Assembly (NCBI GenBank): GCA_013178415.1
Contig: JABLXA010000007.1
Span: 1 to 64,000, forward strand
Origin: Bacillota bacterium
Lineage (GTDB): Bacteria > Bacillota > SHA-98 > Ch115
Length of the DNA stretch: 64,000 nucleotides
Direction: 5' to 3'
Made by a program: the position numbers and the translations under genes. Below the pieces are notes generated by a model, which did no database searches, was not told the origin of the DNA, and saw only the letters and a program-made list of their open reading frames with translations. Shown one piece after another: positions 38,398 through 47,735 of this stretch; position 1 is the first letter of the stretch; the number at the start of each line of letters is the position of its first letter.

Positions 38398-39093
38398 TCA
38401 TTTCTTAAATGGGGAATTTTCCTGGGATTTGGCGATCTTGCTAGTGAGATACCTGTAGACTCCGGCAATGATGAAAATGGAGAACCACCCGGGCACTATC
38501 TTTCCAATTATAAGAAAATCGTATAACCCGTGCAGAAGGACCGCCGTGCCGAGCCCGCGCGTCAGTAAAGCAGGAGCCATATCAGCCTGGAATTTGGCTC
38601 TGGCCAGGTAATAACCGGAAATACCGGAAAATGAAGCATGGGCAAGGCAGGTAACGAAGGCTCTGATCAAACCCACTGTGATACCGAATGAGGCAGCATA
38701 CAGAAGGTTTTCCGCCGCAGCAAAGCCTAGACCGGAGGAGACCGAATAGACTATTCCATCCATCAGTTCATTGAATTCATGGGAGTCGTAAGCTGCCAAT
38801 TTCACGGCCAATAGCTTCACCGATTCTTCGGCGACACCCACGACAAAAATGGTCACAAGGGCGAGACTGAATAGGTTCGCAGGTCCCATCTGGGTAAATC
38901 TTCTAAATGGCATCTCTATCAAGATCGCGGGGAAAACCGCTATCGCCCCGTATATGAAAGACTTCAGGATGAGGGACTTGGGTTCAGGTTCATATTTATC
39001 CTGGCGATAGAAATACGTTACCCATAGGATGCCTGGCACAAGTGATACCAAGGTTAATGCAAAAAGGTCAGGATTAGGATCTGACAATTCCAT
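38398..39093 (-). CDS. PrsW-like intramembrane protease
   Basis: 231 aa, mostly membrane-embedded (about seven helices). It carries the PrsW motifs EESVK, SSGLGFAAAENLLY, CLAHASFSGISGYY and LLHGLYDF, including the catalytic Glu and the conserved His residues. In Bacillus PrsW cleaves the anti-sigma factor RsiW; the substrate here is unknown, and RsgI is not an obvious candidate. ATG 39093 follows AGGAGTGA closely. Confidence 0.85.
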   Translation of the reverse strand: MELSDPNPDLFALTLVSLVPGILWVTYFYRQDKYEPEPKSLILKSFIYGAIAVFPAILIEMPFRRFTQMGPANLFSLALVTIFVVGVAEESVKLLAVKLAAYDSHEFNELMDGIVYSVSSGLGFAAAENLLYAASFGITVGLIRAFVTCLAHASFSGISGYYLARAKFQADMAPALLTRGLGTAVLLHGLYDFLIIGKIVPGWFSIFIIAGVYRYLTSKIAKSQENSPFKK

Positions 39094-39335
39094 TCACTCC
39101 TAGCTATTCAAATGCTCTCTTCCAAGTAACTGAGCGGAGCTCCAAGCTGTCTACTCAGGAGAGTATGGTAGCCATCTCTCTGAGAGATGCGGCACTGGCA
39201 ATCACTTGATCCGGGAAGTATGATCCATTTTCGGGCTCCTACTTAGCTTTGCTTTGGATCATGGAAATGATACAATAATCATTAGATGCAGAAGAACCTT
39301 ATCTTGTCATCGATCACGTCCGGGCAGGTGGAGAC

Positions 39336-39911
39336 ATGATTGTGATGGGCATTGATCCAGGTACAGCCTCGACCGGCTATGGGGTTATAGAAAGCTTCGG
39401 GGGGCGCTTGGCCTGTTTGGACTATGGATGCATTCGCACCGGCTCGAATATGTCCTCGTCCCGCCGGCTGGAAACCATTTACGCTGCGGTTTCGCGATTG
39501 ATATCCAGTTACTCACCGGAGGTGATCGCGGTTGAGGAATTGTTCTTCAACAGGAATGCAAAGACCGCGCTGAAAGTAGGAGAGTCGCGGGGGGTTGTGA
39601 TACTCGCCGCTGTAAGACATAGTATCCGTGTGGCAGAATATACGCCTCTCCAGATAAAGCAGGCTATAACAGGATATGGTCGGGCGTCCAAAAGCCAGAT
39701 ACAAAGGATGATAAAGCTGCTCTTAAATCTGGAGTCTGTTCCTTCGCCCGACGACACTGCAGATGCCCTGGCTTGCGCCATCTGTCACATTCACTCTGAT
39801 AGCAGGCTTGGGAATTTGGATCGGGCGTTGGAGGCCGACAGGAGAGAGGGATGCTTGGGTGATGGCCGGGAATTGACGGGCATGCTGAAGAGTGGAGAGA
39901 ATCAGGGATGA
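39336..39911 (+). CDS. ruvC: Holliday junction resolvase RuvC
   Basis: 191 aa, cleaves Holliday junctions with RuvAB. The catalytic acids are D7 (GIDPGTASTGYG), E67 (AVEELFF) and D140/D143 (PDDTADALACAICH). The C-terminal extension past about 155 is non-conserved. ATG 39336 has GGTGGAGA upstream. Its 3' end overlaps ruvA. Confidence 0.95.
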   Translation: MIVMGIDPGTASTGYGVIESFGGRLACLDYGCIRTGSNMSSSRRLETIYAAVSRLISSYSPEVIAVEELFFNRNAKTALKVGESRGVVILAAVRHSIRVAEYTPLQIKQAITGYGRASKSQIQRMIKLLLNLESVPSPDDTADALACAICHIHSDSRLGNLDRALEADRREGCLGDGRELTGMLKSGENQG

Positions 39912-40522
39912 TATCATACATCAAGGGTAAGGTCGTGGAGTCTGGTCCCGGATATGTAGTTCTTGAGACCGGAGGGATCGGCTATCATATAGAGGTCCCT
40001 GCTACGGTACCCATTTCGGAACAGCGCCAGGGGTACGACATGAGGCTTTTCGTATGTCTCATGATTCGTGACGAAAGCATCGTGCTATACGGTTTCCCTT
40101 CGAGGGAGGAAGAAAAGCTCTTCAGAGAACTCATTTCAGTTAGCGGTGTAGGCCCCAAGGCGGCAATGAATATCCTCTCAGCCATGGATGTCGAATCCTT
40201 CAAGGTTGCGATATCACGAGAGGATACCCCGGCATTGACTAGGATATCTGGCATTGGCGCCAAGACTGCCAAGCGGCTCATTCTTGAATTGAAAGAACGC
40301 CTGTCGCGCATTGGCGCCAAGGCAGGGGGGTCTGGAGAGACGGGAGAGGGACAGGCTACCCGGCTGGAGATAGAGAATGAAGCTATTCAAGCCCTCGTCT
40401 CCTTGGGATATCAATATTCAGAAGCTCGAGGCGCCGTAATCTCAGCCATTTCCGAAAACAATCTCCCGGCGGATACCGGGGAACTGGTGAAACTGGCTCT
40501 ACGCGCCCTTTCAAGACATTGA
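39908..40522 (+). CDS. ruvA: Holliday junction branch migration protein RuvA
   Basis: 204 aa. It begins MISYIKGKVVE, contains the two HhH motifs (ELISVSGVGPKAAMNILS and LTRISGIGAKTAKRLILELK), and ends in domain III (AIQALVSLGYQYSEARGAV), which binds RuvB. ATG 39908 overlaps the ruvC stop, so the two are translationally coupled. Confidence 0.96.
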   Translation: MISYIKGKVVESGPGYVVLETGGIGYHIEVPATVPISEQRQGYDMRLFVCLMIRDESIVLYGFPSREEEKLFRELISVSGVGPKAAMNILSAMDVESFKVAISREDTPALTRISGIGAKTAKRLILELKERLSRIGAKAGGSGETGEGQATRLEIENEAIQALVSLGYQYSEARGAVISAISENNLPADTGELVKLALRALSRH

Positions 40523-40602
40523 TATCTTATGAGGTCGGATCTATTTTGCATTTACACTCATATATACTTGATCGACATCTTTTGAGGAGGATATAGCTTA
40601 TA

Positions 40603-41688
40603 ATGGCAGAGGAACGGGTGATTTCCCCATTAGCCAGGGACGAAGATCTTGCGGCGGACCAGAGTTTGAGGCCGCGATGGTTAAGCGAATATATAGGTCA
40701 GAATTCTCTCAAAGAGAACCTTTCGATCTATATCCAGGCAGCACGTGAACGTGGGGAGCCCCTAGACCATGTTTTGCTATATGGCCCGCCTGGGCTGGGC
40801 AAGACCACTATGGCCCATATCATCGCTCATGAACTGGCGGTCGGCATAAGGGTGACTTCGGGACCTGCGATCGAGCGGCCGGGGGATATGGCTGCCATTC
40901 TCACAAATCTCAGCCCCGGGGATGTGCTGTTCATAGATGAGATTCACCGACTCAATCGGACGGTCGAGGAAATCCTCTATCCTGCCATGGAGGATTTTGC
41001 CCTGGATATAGTCATAGGCAAAGGTCCATCCGCCCGATCAATAAGGATCGATCTTCCCAAGTTTACCCTGGTAGGCGCCACGACTCGCGCGGGGCTTTTG
41101 ACCTCTCCTCTTCGTGATAGATTTGGGATGATCCACAGGCTGGAATTCTATTCGCCAGAAGAACTCGGGGGAATCCTCAACAGGGCTGCTGCGCAGCTCT
41201 CCATCGAGCTCTCCCCGGATGCCGCCCGGGAGGTGGCCCGACGTTCTCGCGGAACTCCAAGGGTAGCTATCAGGCTGCTCAAGAGGGTTAGAGATTATGC
41301 GCAGGTCAAGGCCGATGGGGTCATAACCGGAGAGGTGGCCAGGGCTGCTCTTGGGCTTCTTGGCGTGGATGAAATGGGACTTGATGACACGGACCGGTTG
41401 TTGCTTACATCTATAATCCAGAAATTCGGCGGCAGGCCTGTGGGTATAGATACTATCGCCGCCTCCATCAATGAGGAAAGAGATACCATAGAGGATCTTT
41501 ATGAGCCATATTTGCTCAAGATTGGTTTCCTCGAAAGAACCCCACGGGGCCGGGTCGTGACGCCGCTCGCATATTCTCACCTGGGATTCGAATTTCCGGG
41601 TGATCGTTTTTCTGACGGCGGCAGGGACAATGGGAACACGAGTGAAGATGACAGGCCAAATGCCAGACAGGAGGTCTTCAACTTTTGA
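40603..41688 (+). CDS. ruvB: Holliday junction DNA helicase RuvB
   Basis: AAA+ motor (361 aa). Walker A is [15 protein letters not shown], Walker B is [11 protein letters not shown], sensor 1 is [10 protein letters not shown], the Arg finger region is LRDRFG, and the winged helix ends at [15 protein letters not shown]. The Asp/Asn-rich C-terminal 30 residues are an unusual extension. GAGGAGG precedes ATG 40603. It overlaps queH by 4 bp. Confidence 0.96.
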   Translation: MAEERVISPLARDEDLAADQSLRPRWLSEYIGQNSLKENLSIYIQAARERGEPLDHVLLYGPPGLGKTTMAHIIAHELAVGIRVTSGPAIERPGDMAAILTNLSPGDVLFIDEIHRLNRTVEEILYPAMEDFALDIVIGKGPSARSIRIDLPKFTLVGATTRAGLLTSPLRDRFGMIHRLEFYSPEELGGILNRAAAQLSIELSPDAAREVARRSRGTPRVAIRLLKRVRDYAQVKADGVITGEVARAALGLLGVDEMGLDDTDRLLLTSIIQKFGGRPVGIDTIAASINEERDTIEDLYEPYLLKIGFLERTPRGRVVTPLAYSHLGFEFPGDRFSDGGRDNGNTSEDDRPNARQEVFNF

Positions 41689-42224
41689 AGATATTGCTGC
41701 ACACTTGTTGTGCTCCATGCACTACTTATTGTCGAAAGGTGCTTGAAGAAGAAGGCATAGGTGTAACTGGTTACTTTTATAACCCTAATATCCATCCGTA
41801 CAAGGAATTTGAGAGACGCCGTGACACCATGAAAGAGTATGCTGCTAAAACCGGGTTCGATGTGATATATTATGATGTCTACGAGATGGAGGATTTCATC
41901 CGAAATGTAGTATTTCGTGAGGACGAGAGATGCCGATTCTGCTATTATATGAGATTGAAAAAAGCGGCTTATGCAGCTAAATCCGGCGGATTTGAGGGGT
42001 TCTCCACAACCCTTCTCATCAGTCCATACCAGAAGCATGAACTCATACGGGAGGTGGCCGAGCGGGTCTCTGAAGAATCGTCCATTCCATTCATATATCG
42101 CGATTTCCGGCAAGGTTACAGGGACAGCGTGAGGATGTCAAGGGAATTGGGATTATATCGGCAGCCCTATTGCGGATGTATATACAGCGAAAAGGAACGC
42201 TATCTGGGGCAAAAGAATAAATGA
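41685..42224 (+). CDS. queH: Epoxyqueuosine reductase QueH
   Basis: DUF208-family enzyme (179 aa) performing the last step of queuosine synthesis, replacing QueG. The vicinal CC of LLHTCCAPC (Cys 8, 9 and 12), C83xxC86 ([11 protein letters not shown]) and a late CGC ([11 protein letters not shown]) are the iron-sulfur and metal ligands. [12 protein letters not shown] and [11 protein letters not shown] are typical. ATG 41685 overlaps the ruvB stop. With queA and tgt in this window, the tRNA part of the pathway is complete. Confidence 0.93.
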   Translation: MKILLHTCCAPCTTYCRKVLEEEGIGVTGYFYNPNIHPYKEFERRRDTMKEYAAKTGFDVIYYDVYEMEDFIRNVVFREDERCRFCYYMRLKKAAYAAKSGGFEGFSTTLLISPYQKHELIREVAERVSEESSIPFIYRDFRQGYRDSVRMSRELGLYRQPYCGCIYSEKERYLGQKNK

Positions 42225-42253
42225 TATTTCATATTTCATTGGGGTGATGGTTT

Positions 42254-42478
42254 TTGGGGGATTTCGGATCCTTTGGCAAGCTTCTCGTGGCGGTCGGAGG
42301 GCTCTTCGTCCTCATCGGTCTTCTTATGCTGGCCTTTGGCAAGATTCCGTGGATAGGGCATCTACCAGGTGATATATATATCAAGAAAGGGAATTTCTCT
42401 TTCTATTTTCCAGTTGTTACATGTATCATCGTGAGTGTGCTCTTGACCTTGATATTTAGCCTGTTTTCCCGGAGATAA
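42254..42478 (+). CDS. DUF2905 small membrane protein
   Basis: 74 aa, two hydrophobic helices flanking the motif GKIPWIGHLPGDIYIKKGNFSFYFPV, the DUF2905 signature. Function unknown; it often lies by ruvB and queA in Clostridia. TTG 42254 has GGGGTGATGG upstream. Confidence 0.85.
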   Translation: MGDFGSFGKLLVAVGGLFVLIGLLMLAFGKIPWIGHLPGDIYIKKGNFSFYFPVVTCIIVSVLLTLIFSLFSRR

Positions 42479-42570
42479 GCGTCTAGGCGATGGCGCTCAT
42501 GGCATGAAGCTACCGGCGGAATAGCCATAGAGGGAGAGGGGCAGCATAGATTTGAGAAGGAGTCCAGTCG

Positions 42571-43344
42571 ATGGCATTGTACAGGACTGAGGGTGTGATC
42601 CTGAGGAATCAGCTTCTTGGTGAAGCTGATAGGATTGTCACCATTTATACCCGTGAACGGGGAAAGGTCAGGGCCGTAGCTAGAGGCGCGAGGAGGCCAC
42701 GGAACAGATTTGTCGGGAGCAGCCAGCCCTTTACCCTTGCGGACTTTCTGATATTTGACAATAAGGGTCTTGACAATATAAGCCAGATAGAGATCAAGGA
42801 ATCTTTCGCGGAACTCCGCAATGATTTAGGGCTCATGGCGCGCGCCTCATATCTTGCAGAACTTCTATGCCAGGTTATGGAAGAGGAAGAGGCGAATCCA
42901 GAGATCTACAAACTTCTGGTGGCCTGTTACTATCTTTTGCTGGAAGCCAAGAATTCGCCGAGCGTGGACCCGGATAGCGTCCTTTGTCTCTATGAGGCTC
43001 AATTGCTGAAGTTTTTGGGATATGCGCCTTTGCTGGACGGGTGCGTGGGCTGCCACGCGCCACTTGATGCGCGCGCTTATACATTCTATCCAAGCCTGGG
43101 CGGAGTTCTTTGTGATGCCTGCAGGGATAAGGGAACGCGCCCTGAGAGCCCCGGGATAAAGGTGTCAAAGGGGACCATCGAGACACTCAAGTATCTTTTG
43201 AACTGCGATCCCGGGAAATTGCGGAATTTCAGGATGTCCCGGTCCACGAAGGTTGAGTTGCAGCAGGTTCTAAGGTCGCATATAGATTTCAGGTTGGAAG
43301 TGCCGTTGAAGTCTCGAAATTTCTTGGAGCATTTCCTGGGCTGA
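42571..43344 (+). CDS. recO: DNA repair protein RecO
   Basis: 257 aa, loads RecA with RecFR. The N-terminal OB-fold (LYRTEGVILRNQLLGEADRIVTIYTRERGKVRAVARGARRP is its conserved start) precedes a helical domain and a zinc site formed by CVGC and CDAC. ATG 42571 follows GAGAAGGAG. Confidence 0.94.
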   Translation: MALYRTEGVILRNQLLGEADRIVTIYTRERGKVRAVARGARRPRNRFVGSSQPFTLADFLIFDNKGLDNISQIEIKESFAELRNDLGLMARASYLAELLCQVMEEEEANPEIYKLLVACYYLLLEAKNSPSVDPDSVLCLYEAQLLKFLGYAPLLDGCVGCHAPLDARAYTFYPSLGGVLCDACRDKGTRPESPGIKVSKGTIETLKYLLNCDPGKLRNFRMSRSTKVELQQVLRSHIDFRLEVPLKSRNFLEHFLG

Positions 43345-43356
43345 AAGGAGGAATGC

Positions 43357-43788
43357 ATGATGGATATCACCATAGATAAGGTAGACTGTCTGCGTGAGCG
43401 CGCTGGTCTCTCCTATGAAGAGGCCGTAGACTATCTCAAACAGGCGGATGGAGACCTGGTGCAGGCTTTGGTGCTCATTGAACGGGAGGCGAGAGAAGGA
43501 CGCCAGAAGCTAATGGCGAAAGGCACGGAAGTCCTCACGAGGCTCAAGGATTTGATTCGCGCCGGCAATGAAACGAAGATAAGGATAAAGCAGAATGACA
43601 GGACAGTGGCGGAGGTTCCTGTTACCGCAGGAATAGTGGGTGCCGTATTGGCCCCCCAGGTGGCCGTGCTTGGGGCCCTTACCGCGCTGGCCACGCGATG
43701 TTCCATCGCCATTGAAGGGCGGGCGTCGTCCGCAGAGTATGCGCCCGGGGAGGCGGGCGGTCAGGTGCATCAGGTAGATCTGCATTGA
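43357..43788 (+). CDS. DUF4342 domain protein
   Basis: 143 aa. A UBA-like N-terminus (CLRERAGLSYEEAVDYLKQADGDLVQALVLIE) is followed by a DUF4342 domain (KIRIKQNDRTVAEVPVTAGIVGAVLAP) and a small hydrophobic segment (VLGALTALATRCSIAI). ATG 43357 has AAAGGAGG upstream. The stop codon lies within the -35 of the next promoter. Confidence 0.78.
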   Translation: MMDITIDKVDCLRERAGLSYEEAVDYLKQADGDLVQALVLIEREAREGRQKLMAKGTEVLTRLKDLIRAGNETKIRIKQNDRTVAEVPVTAGIVGAVLAPQVAVLGALTALATRCSIAIEGRASSAEYAPGEAGGQVHQVDLH

Positions 43789-43813
43789 CAGAGAAACCTC
43801 CCTTTGTTATAGT
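43785..43813 (+). promoter_or_regulatory. Sigma-A promoter upstream of spoIIM-glyQS
   Basis: TTGACA (43785-43790), 17-bp spacer, TATAGT (43808-43813), near-consensus. The start is predicted near 43820. It overlaps the DUF4342 stop codon. Confidence 0.75.
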
Positions 43814-43835
43814 TACTGTGTGCTCTTGAGGTATG

Positions 43836-43875
43836 CCCCTCGCCCCTGGGGTTTTTGCCCGGACGAGGGGTTTTT
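43836..43875 (+). terminator. Intrinsic terminator just after the spoIIM promoter
   Basis: CCCCTCG (43836-43842) pairs with CGAGGGG (43864-43870), followed by TTTTT (43871-43875). Lying about 15 nt after the predicted transcription start, it would end most transcripts at about 55 nt unless readthrough is regulated. Confidence 0.75.
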
Positions 43876-43890
43876 CATGGAGGGATGAGG

Positions 43891-44541
43891 GTGCGCCCGG
43901 GTGGGTTTTCTTACCTGGAGGATCTGAGGCGTATCTTGCGCCAGTCCAGGCGCTACATAACCTTTATCGCTTTCACATTCCTCCTGGGCGCGATATCCGG
44001 CTTCTTTTTGTATAAGTTCTTTCCTGATGAAATAACTCTACTCGTCTCAGATATTACTGCAAGACTTGCGGAATTGACCAGAGCTGTCGAGGCGGCCAGC
44101 CTTCCTGGAGCTATCTGCATGATTTTCTGGAAGAATTTCAAGGTCGTCTTGACGTGCGTAGCCTCTGGGCTCTTGTTCGGCATCTTGCCGGTTTTCGCGG
44201 TATTTTCAAATGGTTTTTTCATAGGGGTTGCTGCAAGCCATGCATCATCCAAGGGACTGAATGTCCCGCTGCTCCTGCTTGGGAGTGTAGCCCCGCATGG
44301 GATCTTCGAGGTTCCGGCGGTCATCCTGGGCGGGGTCATCGGCATGAGGATTGGCTTCAATATACTGGCGCTCTTTCGTTCGAGGCAGACGATCGCGGGG
44401 GTCTTACGGGTATTGGCTGATGCCGTTATGATCATGGTTCTGGTAATTGCGCCGCTCCTGGCCGTGGCAGCTTCTATAGAGATGACCGTCACCCGTCATA
44501 TCGTCACTCATGTGATCGCGCCCGGACTCGGGACTTTCTGA
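43891..44541 (+). CDS. spoIIM: Stage II sporulation protein M family protein
   Basis: 216 aa, five or so transmembrane helices, with the SpoIIM/DUF95 landmarks [34 protein letters not shown] and [15 protein letters not shown]. In Bacillus SpoIIM works with SpoIID and SpoIIP in septal peptidoglycan remodelling during engulfment. GTG 43891 is six bases after GGAGGG; ATG 43885 touches the site. Its stop overlaps the extended glyQ frame by one base. Confidence 0.82.
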   Translation: MRPGGFSYLEDLRRILRQSRRYITFIAFTFLLGAISGFFLYKFFPDEITLLVSDITARLAELTRAVEAASLPGAICMIFWKNFKVVLTCVASGLLFGILPVFAVFSNGFFIGVAASHASSKGLNVPLLLLGSVAPHGIFEVPAVILGGVIGMRIGFNILALFRSRQTIAGVLRVLADAVMIMVLVIAPLLAVAASIEMTVTRHIVTHVIAPGLGTF

Positions 44542-44564
44542 TGAGATCGGGAAGGTGTTTTTCT

Positions 44565-45437
44565 GTGACTTTTCAAGAGATCATAAGCGCGTTGGAGGAC
44601 TTCTGGCATGCTCAGGGATGCCTGATAATGCAGCCCTATGATGTTGAGGTTGGAGCCGGTACCATGAGCCCGTCCACCTTTCTCAGGGCCCTTGGTCCGG
44701 AGCCCTGGAAGGTTGCATATGTTCAGCCTTCCAGACGACCAGCAGACGGGAGATATGGAGAGAACCCGAACAGGCTGTTTCAGCATCATCAATATCAGGT
44801 AATACTGAAGCCATCGCCTGATGATGTTCAGGAGACATATATCAATAGTCTCGAGGCCATCGGCATCTCACCTGCCCAGCACGACATCCGGTTCGTCGAA
44901 GATAATTGGGAATCTCCGACTTTGGGCGCCTGGGGGACAGGCTGGGAAGTTTGGCTGGACGGGATGGAGATCACTCAGTTTACCTATTTCCAGCAGATGG
45001 GCGGGATTGATGTAAGACCCGTTTCCTGCGAGATCACCTATGGTCTTGAGAGAATCGCAATGTACCGGCAAAACGTGGATAATGTCTTTGATATATGGTT
45101 TTCTGAGGGGATAAAATATGGGGAGGTTTTCCGCCAGTTTGAGTTTGAAAACTCCACATATGGATTTGACCTCGCAGAAATCCAGGCACTCAATTCCCTC
45201 TATCAGATTTATGAATCAGAAGCGATGCGGGTTCTGGAGGCCGGTCTCGTCTTGCCGGCATATGACTATGTGCTCAAGTGCTCCCATGTATTCAATCTTC
45301 TGGACGCGCGTGGCGCTCTGAGTGTTGCAGAGAGGACTGGCATGATGTCTAAGATACGTGCATTAGCTGGACAGTGTGCGGCGAAATTCATCGAAAATCG
45401 AGAGAAGATCGGGTTTCCTCTACTGCATAGAGATTAG
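44565..45437 (+). CDS. glyQ: Glycyl-tRNA synthetase alpha subunit
   Basis: 290 aa, catalytic subunit of the alpha2beta2 enzyme. It begins with [14 protein letters not shown], followed by [59 protein letters not shown] and the helical C-terminus. GTG 44565 is chosen since GGAAGGTG lies about six bases before and the family starts here; an upstream ATG at 44541 is less likely. No T-box is seen. Confidence 0.95.
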   Translation: MTFQEIISALEDFWHAQGCLIMQPYDVEVGAGTMSPSTFLRALGPEPWKVAYVQPSRRPADGRYGENPNRLFQHHQYQVILKPSPDDVQETYINSLEAIGISPAQHDIRFVEDNWESPTLGAWGTGWEVWLDGMEITQFTYFQQMGGIDVRPVSCEITYGLERIAMYRQNVDNVFDIWFSEGIKYGEVFRQFEFENSTYGFDLAEIQALNSLYQIYESEAMRVLEAGLVLPAYDYVLKCSHVFNLLDARGALSVAERTGMMSKIRALAGQCAAKFIENREKIGFPLLHRD

Positions 45438-45462
45438 ACCATTGCCGGAGGGAGAACCTACC

Positions 45463-47547
45463 GTGTATCGAGATGCTATACTTGAAATAGGATGCGAAGA
45501 AATTCCTGCGCGCTTCATGCCTAGTGCCATTCAGGCTCTTCAGGAGATAGGGAAGAATCTCCTCGAGTCTGCACATCTCCAATTTGAGCGAGTATCTGCA
45601 TTTGGCGCTCCCAGGCGGCTTGTGTTATACATCTCTGAGCTGGAAGAGCTGCAGAAAGAGACAGTCAGGGAGGTCAGGGGGCCCGCAAAGCGTGTCGCTT
45701 TTGATGAATCAGGCCAACCTACAAGGGCGGCCATGGGCTTTGCGAAGGCTCAGGGCGTAAGGGTGGAGGACCTCGTTGTAAAATCTGATGAAAAGGGCGA
45801 ATATGTCTTCGCGGAGATAAGATCAAAAGGGGAACCCGCAATATCGGCGCTTTCACGGATATTTCCCAGGATCATAACCTCGCTTCCTTTTCCAAAGACA
45901 ATGAGATGGGGGGACCATTCACTTAGGTTCGTCAGGCCAATCAGGTGGCTCCTGGCTTTGTACGGAGACGAATTGGTGGATTTCGAGATCGATGGCATCC
46001 ACTCCGGCAGTGTCACCTTCGGCCATAGGTTTTTATCCCGGGGTCCGATTGCCGTAAAGCGAGCGGAAGGATACCACAGCGCCATACAGGAAGGCAGCGT
46101 AGTCCTGGACCAGAATGAAAGGCGGGAGATCATCCTGGCACAGGCACTAGAGCTTGCCCAGGAGGTATCCGGCAGGCCATTGATCAACCCTGGTCTTTTA
46201 GAGGAGATTATATTTCTTTGCGAGCATCCTAGAGGCTTTCGCGGGGAATTCCCTTCCCAATTCCTCGATATACCCAGGGATGTCCTGATCACCACCATGG
46301 AGAAACACCAGAGATACATCCCCATCGAGGGACCCGATGGCCGCCTTATGCCATATTTTATCGCCTTCCGCGATGGCGGCGACTATGGCATAGATGAAGT
46401 TAGACGGGGAAATGAGCGCGTCCTCAGGGCGAGACTCGCAGATGCCCGGTTCTTCTATGATGAAGACCGAAAGATACCGCTAGCGGATTATGTGGAGCGG
46501 CTCGGAGGGATGACGTTCATTGAAGGTCTAGGTACAATCAGGGACAAGACGGATAGGCTTGTAGAGCTTTCTGGTTACCTTACCAGCGAACTGGACCTTG
46601 ACGAACACATCCGGAAAGTCACTGAACGTTCGGCATTTCTCTGTAAGGCTGACCTTGCCACCAATATGGTGCGGGAATTTACAGAGCTCCAGGGAGTAAT
46701 GGGCCGGGACTATGCTCTATCATCCGGAGAAGACCCTGAAGTAGCGATGGCGATCTTTGAGCATTATCTTCCACGTTTTGCCGAAGATATCCTTCCCGAG
46801 ACTCTGCCAGGGGCGGTAGTCGGCATAGCTGACAAGATCGATACGATTGGCGCATGCTTCATGGCTGGTCTCGAACCTACAGGTTCGCAGGATCCATATG
46901 CTCTCAGACGGCAGAGTTCAGGGATCATAGCGATCATTGTCAAGCACAATCTAAAATTGTCCATGGAAAAACTCGTCCAGCGGGGCATACAAGGGTTGAA
47001 CGCAGGCGCATCACAGAAAGTCGTGACGCAAATCCTATCGTTCATGGAAGGACGCATGAAATCCTACCTTCTCGAGAAGGGGATACGCTATGACCTGGTG
47101 GATGCAGTGATTGGCGCAGGTTTTGACGATGTCCTGGGGACGGTGAAGAGAGCGCAGGCGCTTCATTCTGTCTCAGCCCGTGACGAGTTCTATAAGATGG
47201 CAACCGGATTTACCCGTGCTGCCAACATCGCCGGCAAACAGTTGAGAGGACCTGTGGATGAGTCTCTTCTCATGGAGGATGCTGAGCGCAGGTTGTATTC
47301 ATGTTATCTCGATGTGAAGGATGATGTGGAGAGATACCGTGAGGCAGGAGAACCTGAGAAGATGATTCTATCAGTGGCTAAATTTGCAGAGCCCATAGAT
47401 GAGTTCTTTTCCAATGTGCTCGTCATGGCGGAAGATGAGAAGGTGAAAGCTAACCGCCTGAATCTTCTCTCTGCCATAGCGGCATTGGTAGGTGGCATAG
47501 CAGATATGTCAAAAGTTGTAATAGCTAAAAATTCGACGACGGGATGA
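45463..47547 (+). CDS. glyS: Glycyl-tRNA synthetase beta subunit
   Basis: 694 aa. The start YRDAILEIGCEEIPARFMPSAIQAL is family-typical; further landmarks are TMRWGDHSLRFVRPIRWLLAL, LITTMEKHQRYIPIEG and the C-terminal HD-like and anticodon-binding part (RAANIAGKQ). GTG 45463 has GGAGGGAG upstream. It follows glyQ by 25 bp. Confidence 0.95.
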   Translation: MYRDAILEIGCEEIPARFMPSAIQALQEIGKNLLESAHLQFERVSAFGAPRRLVLYISELEELQKETVREVRGPAKRVAFDESGQPTRAAMGFAKAQGVRVEDLVVKSDEKGEYVFAEIRSKGEPAISALSRIFPRIITSLPFPKTMRWGDHSLRFVRPIRWLLALYGDELVDFEIDGIHSGSVTFGHRFLSRGPIAVKRAEGYHSAIQEGSVVLDQNERREIILAQALELAQEVSGRPLINPGLLEEIIFLCEHPRGFRGEFPSQFLDIPRDVLITTMEKHQRYIPIEGPDGRLMPYFIAFRDGGDYGIDEVRRGNERVLRARLADARFFYDEDRKIPLADYVERLGGMTFIEGLGTIRDKTDRLVELSGYLTSELDLDEHIRKVTERSAFLCKADLATNMVREFTELQGVMGRDYALSSGEDPEVAMAIFEHYLPRFAEDILPETLPGAVVGIADKIDTIGACFMAGLEPTGSQDPYALRRQSSGIIAIIVKHNLKLSMEKLVQRGIQGLNAGASQKVVTQILSFMEGRMKSYLLEKGIRYDLVDAVIGAGFDDVLGTVKRAQALHSVSARDEFYKMATGFTRAANIAGKQLRGPVDESLLMEDAERRLYSCYLDVKDDVERYREAGEPEKMILSVAKFAEPIDEFFSNVLVMAEDEKVKANRLNLLSAIAALVGGIADMSKVVIAKNSTTG

Positions 47548-47735
47548 AGGATCCTGCATGTTTTTGTAGAATATACCGAGGATTGATATGGGTTTCCAGT
47601 ACCGTCTTGCGATGAGGATCTTCCAACATGGTCAAAATATAGATTTGAACCAGGCTTGAGCTGAGATTCTTTCATCGGGCGTACATGGGACTTATTATAG
47701 GCATAAAGTCTAAATGGAAGGAGATGCAAGACACG

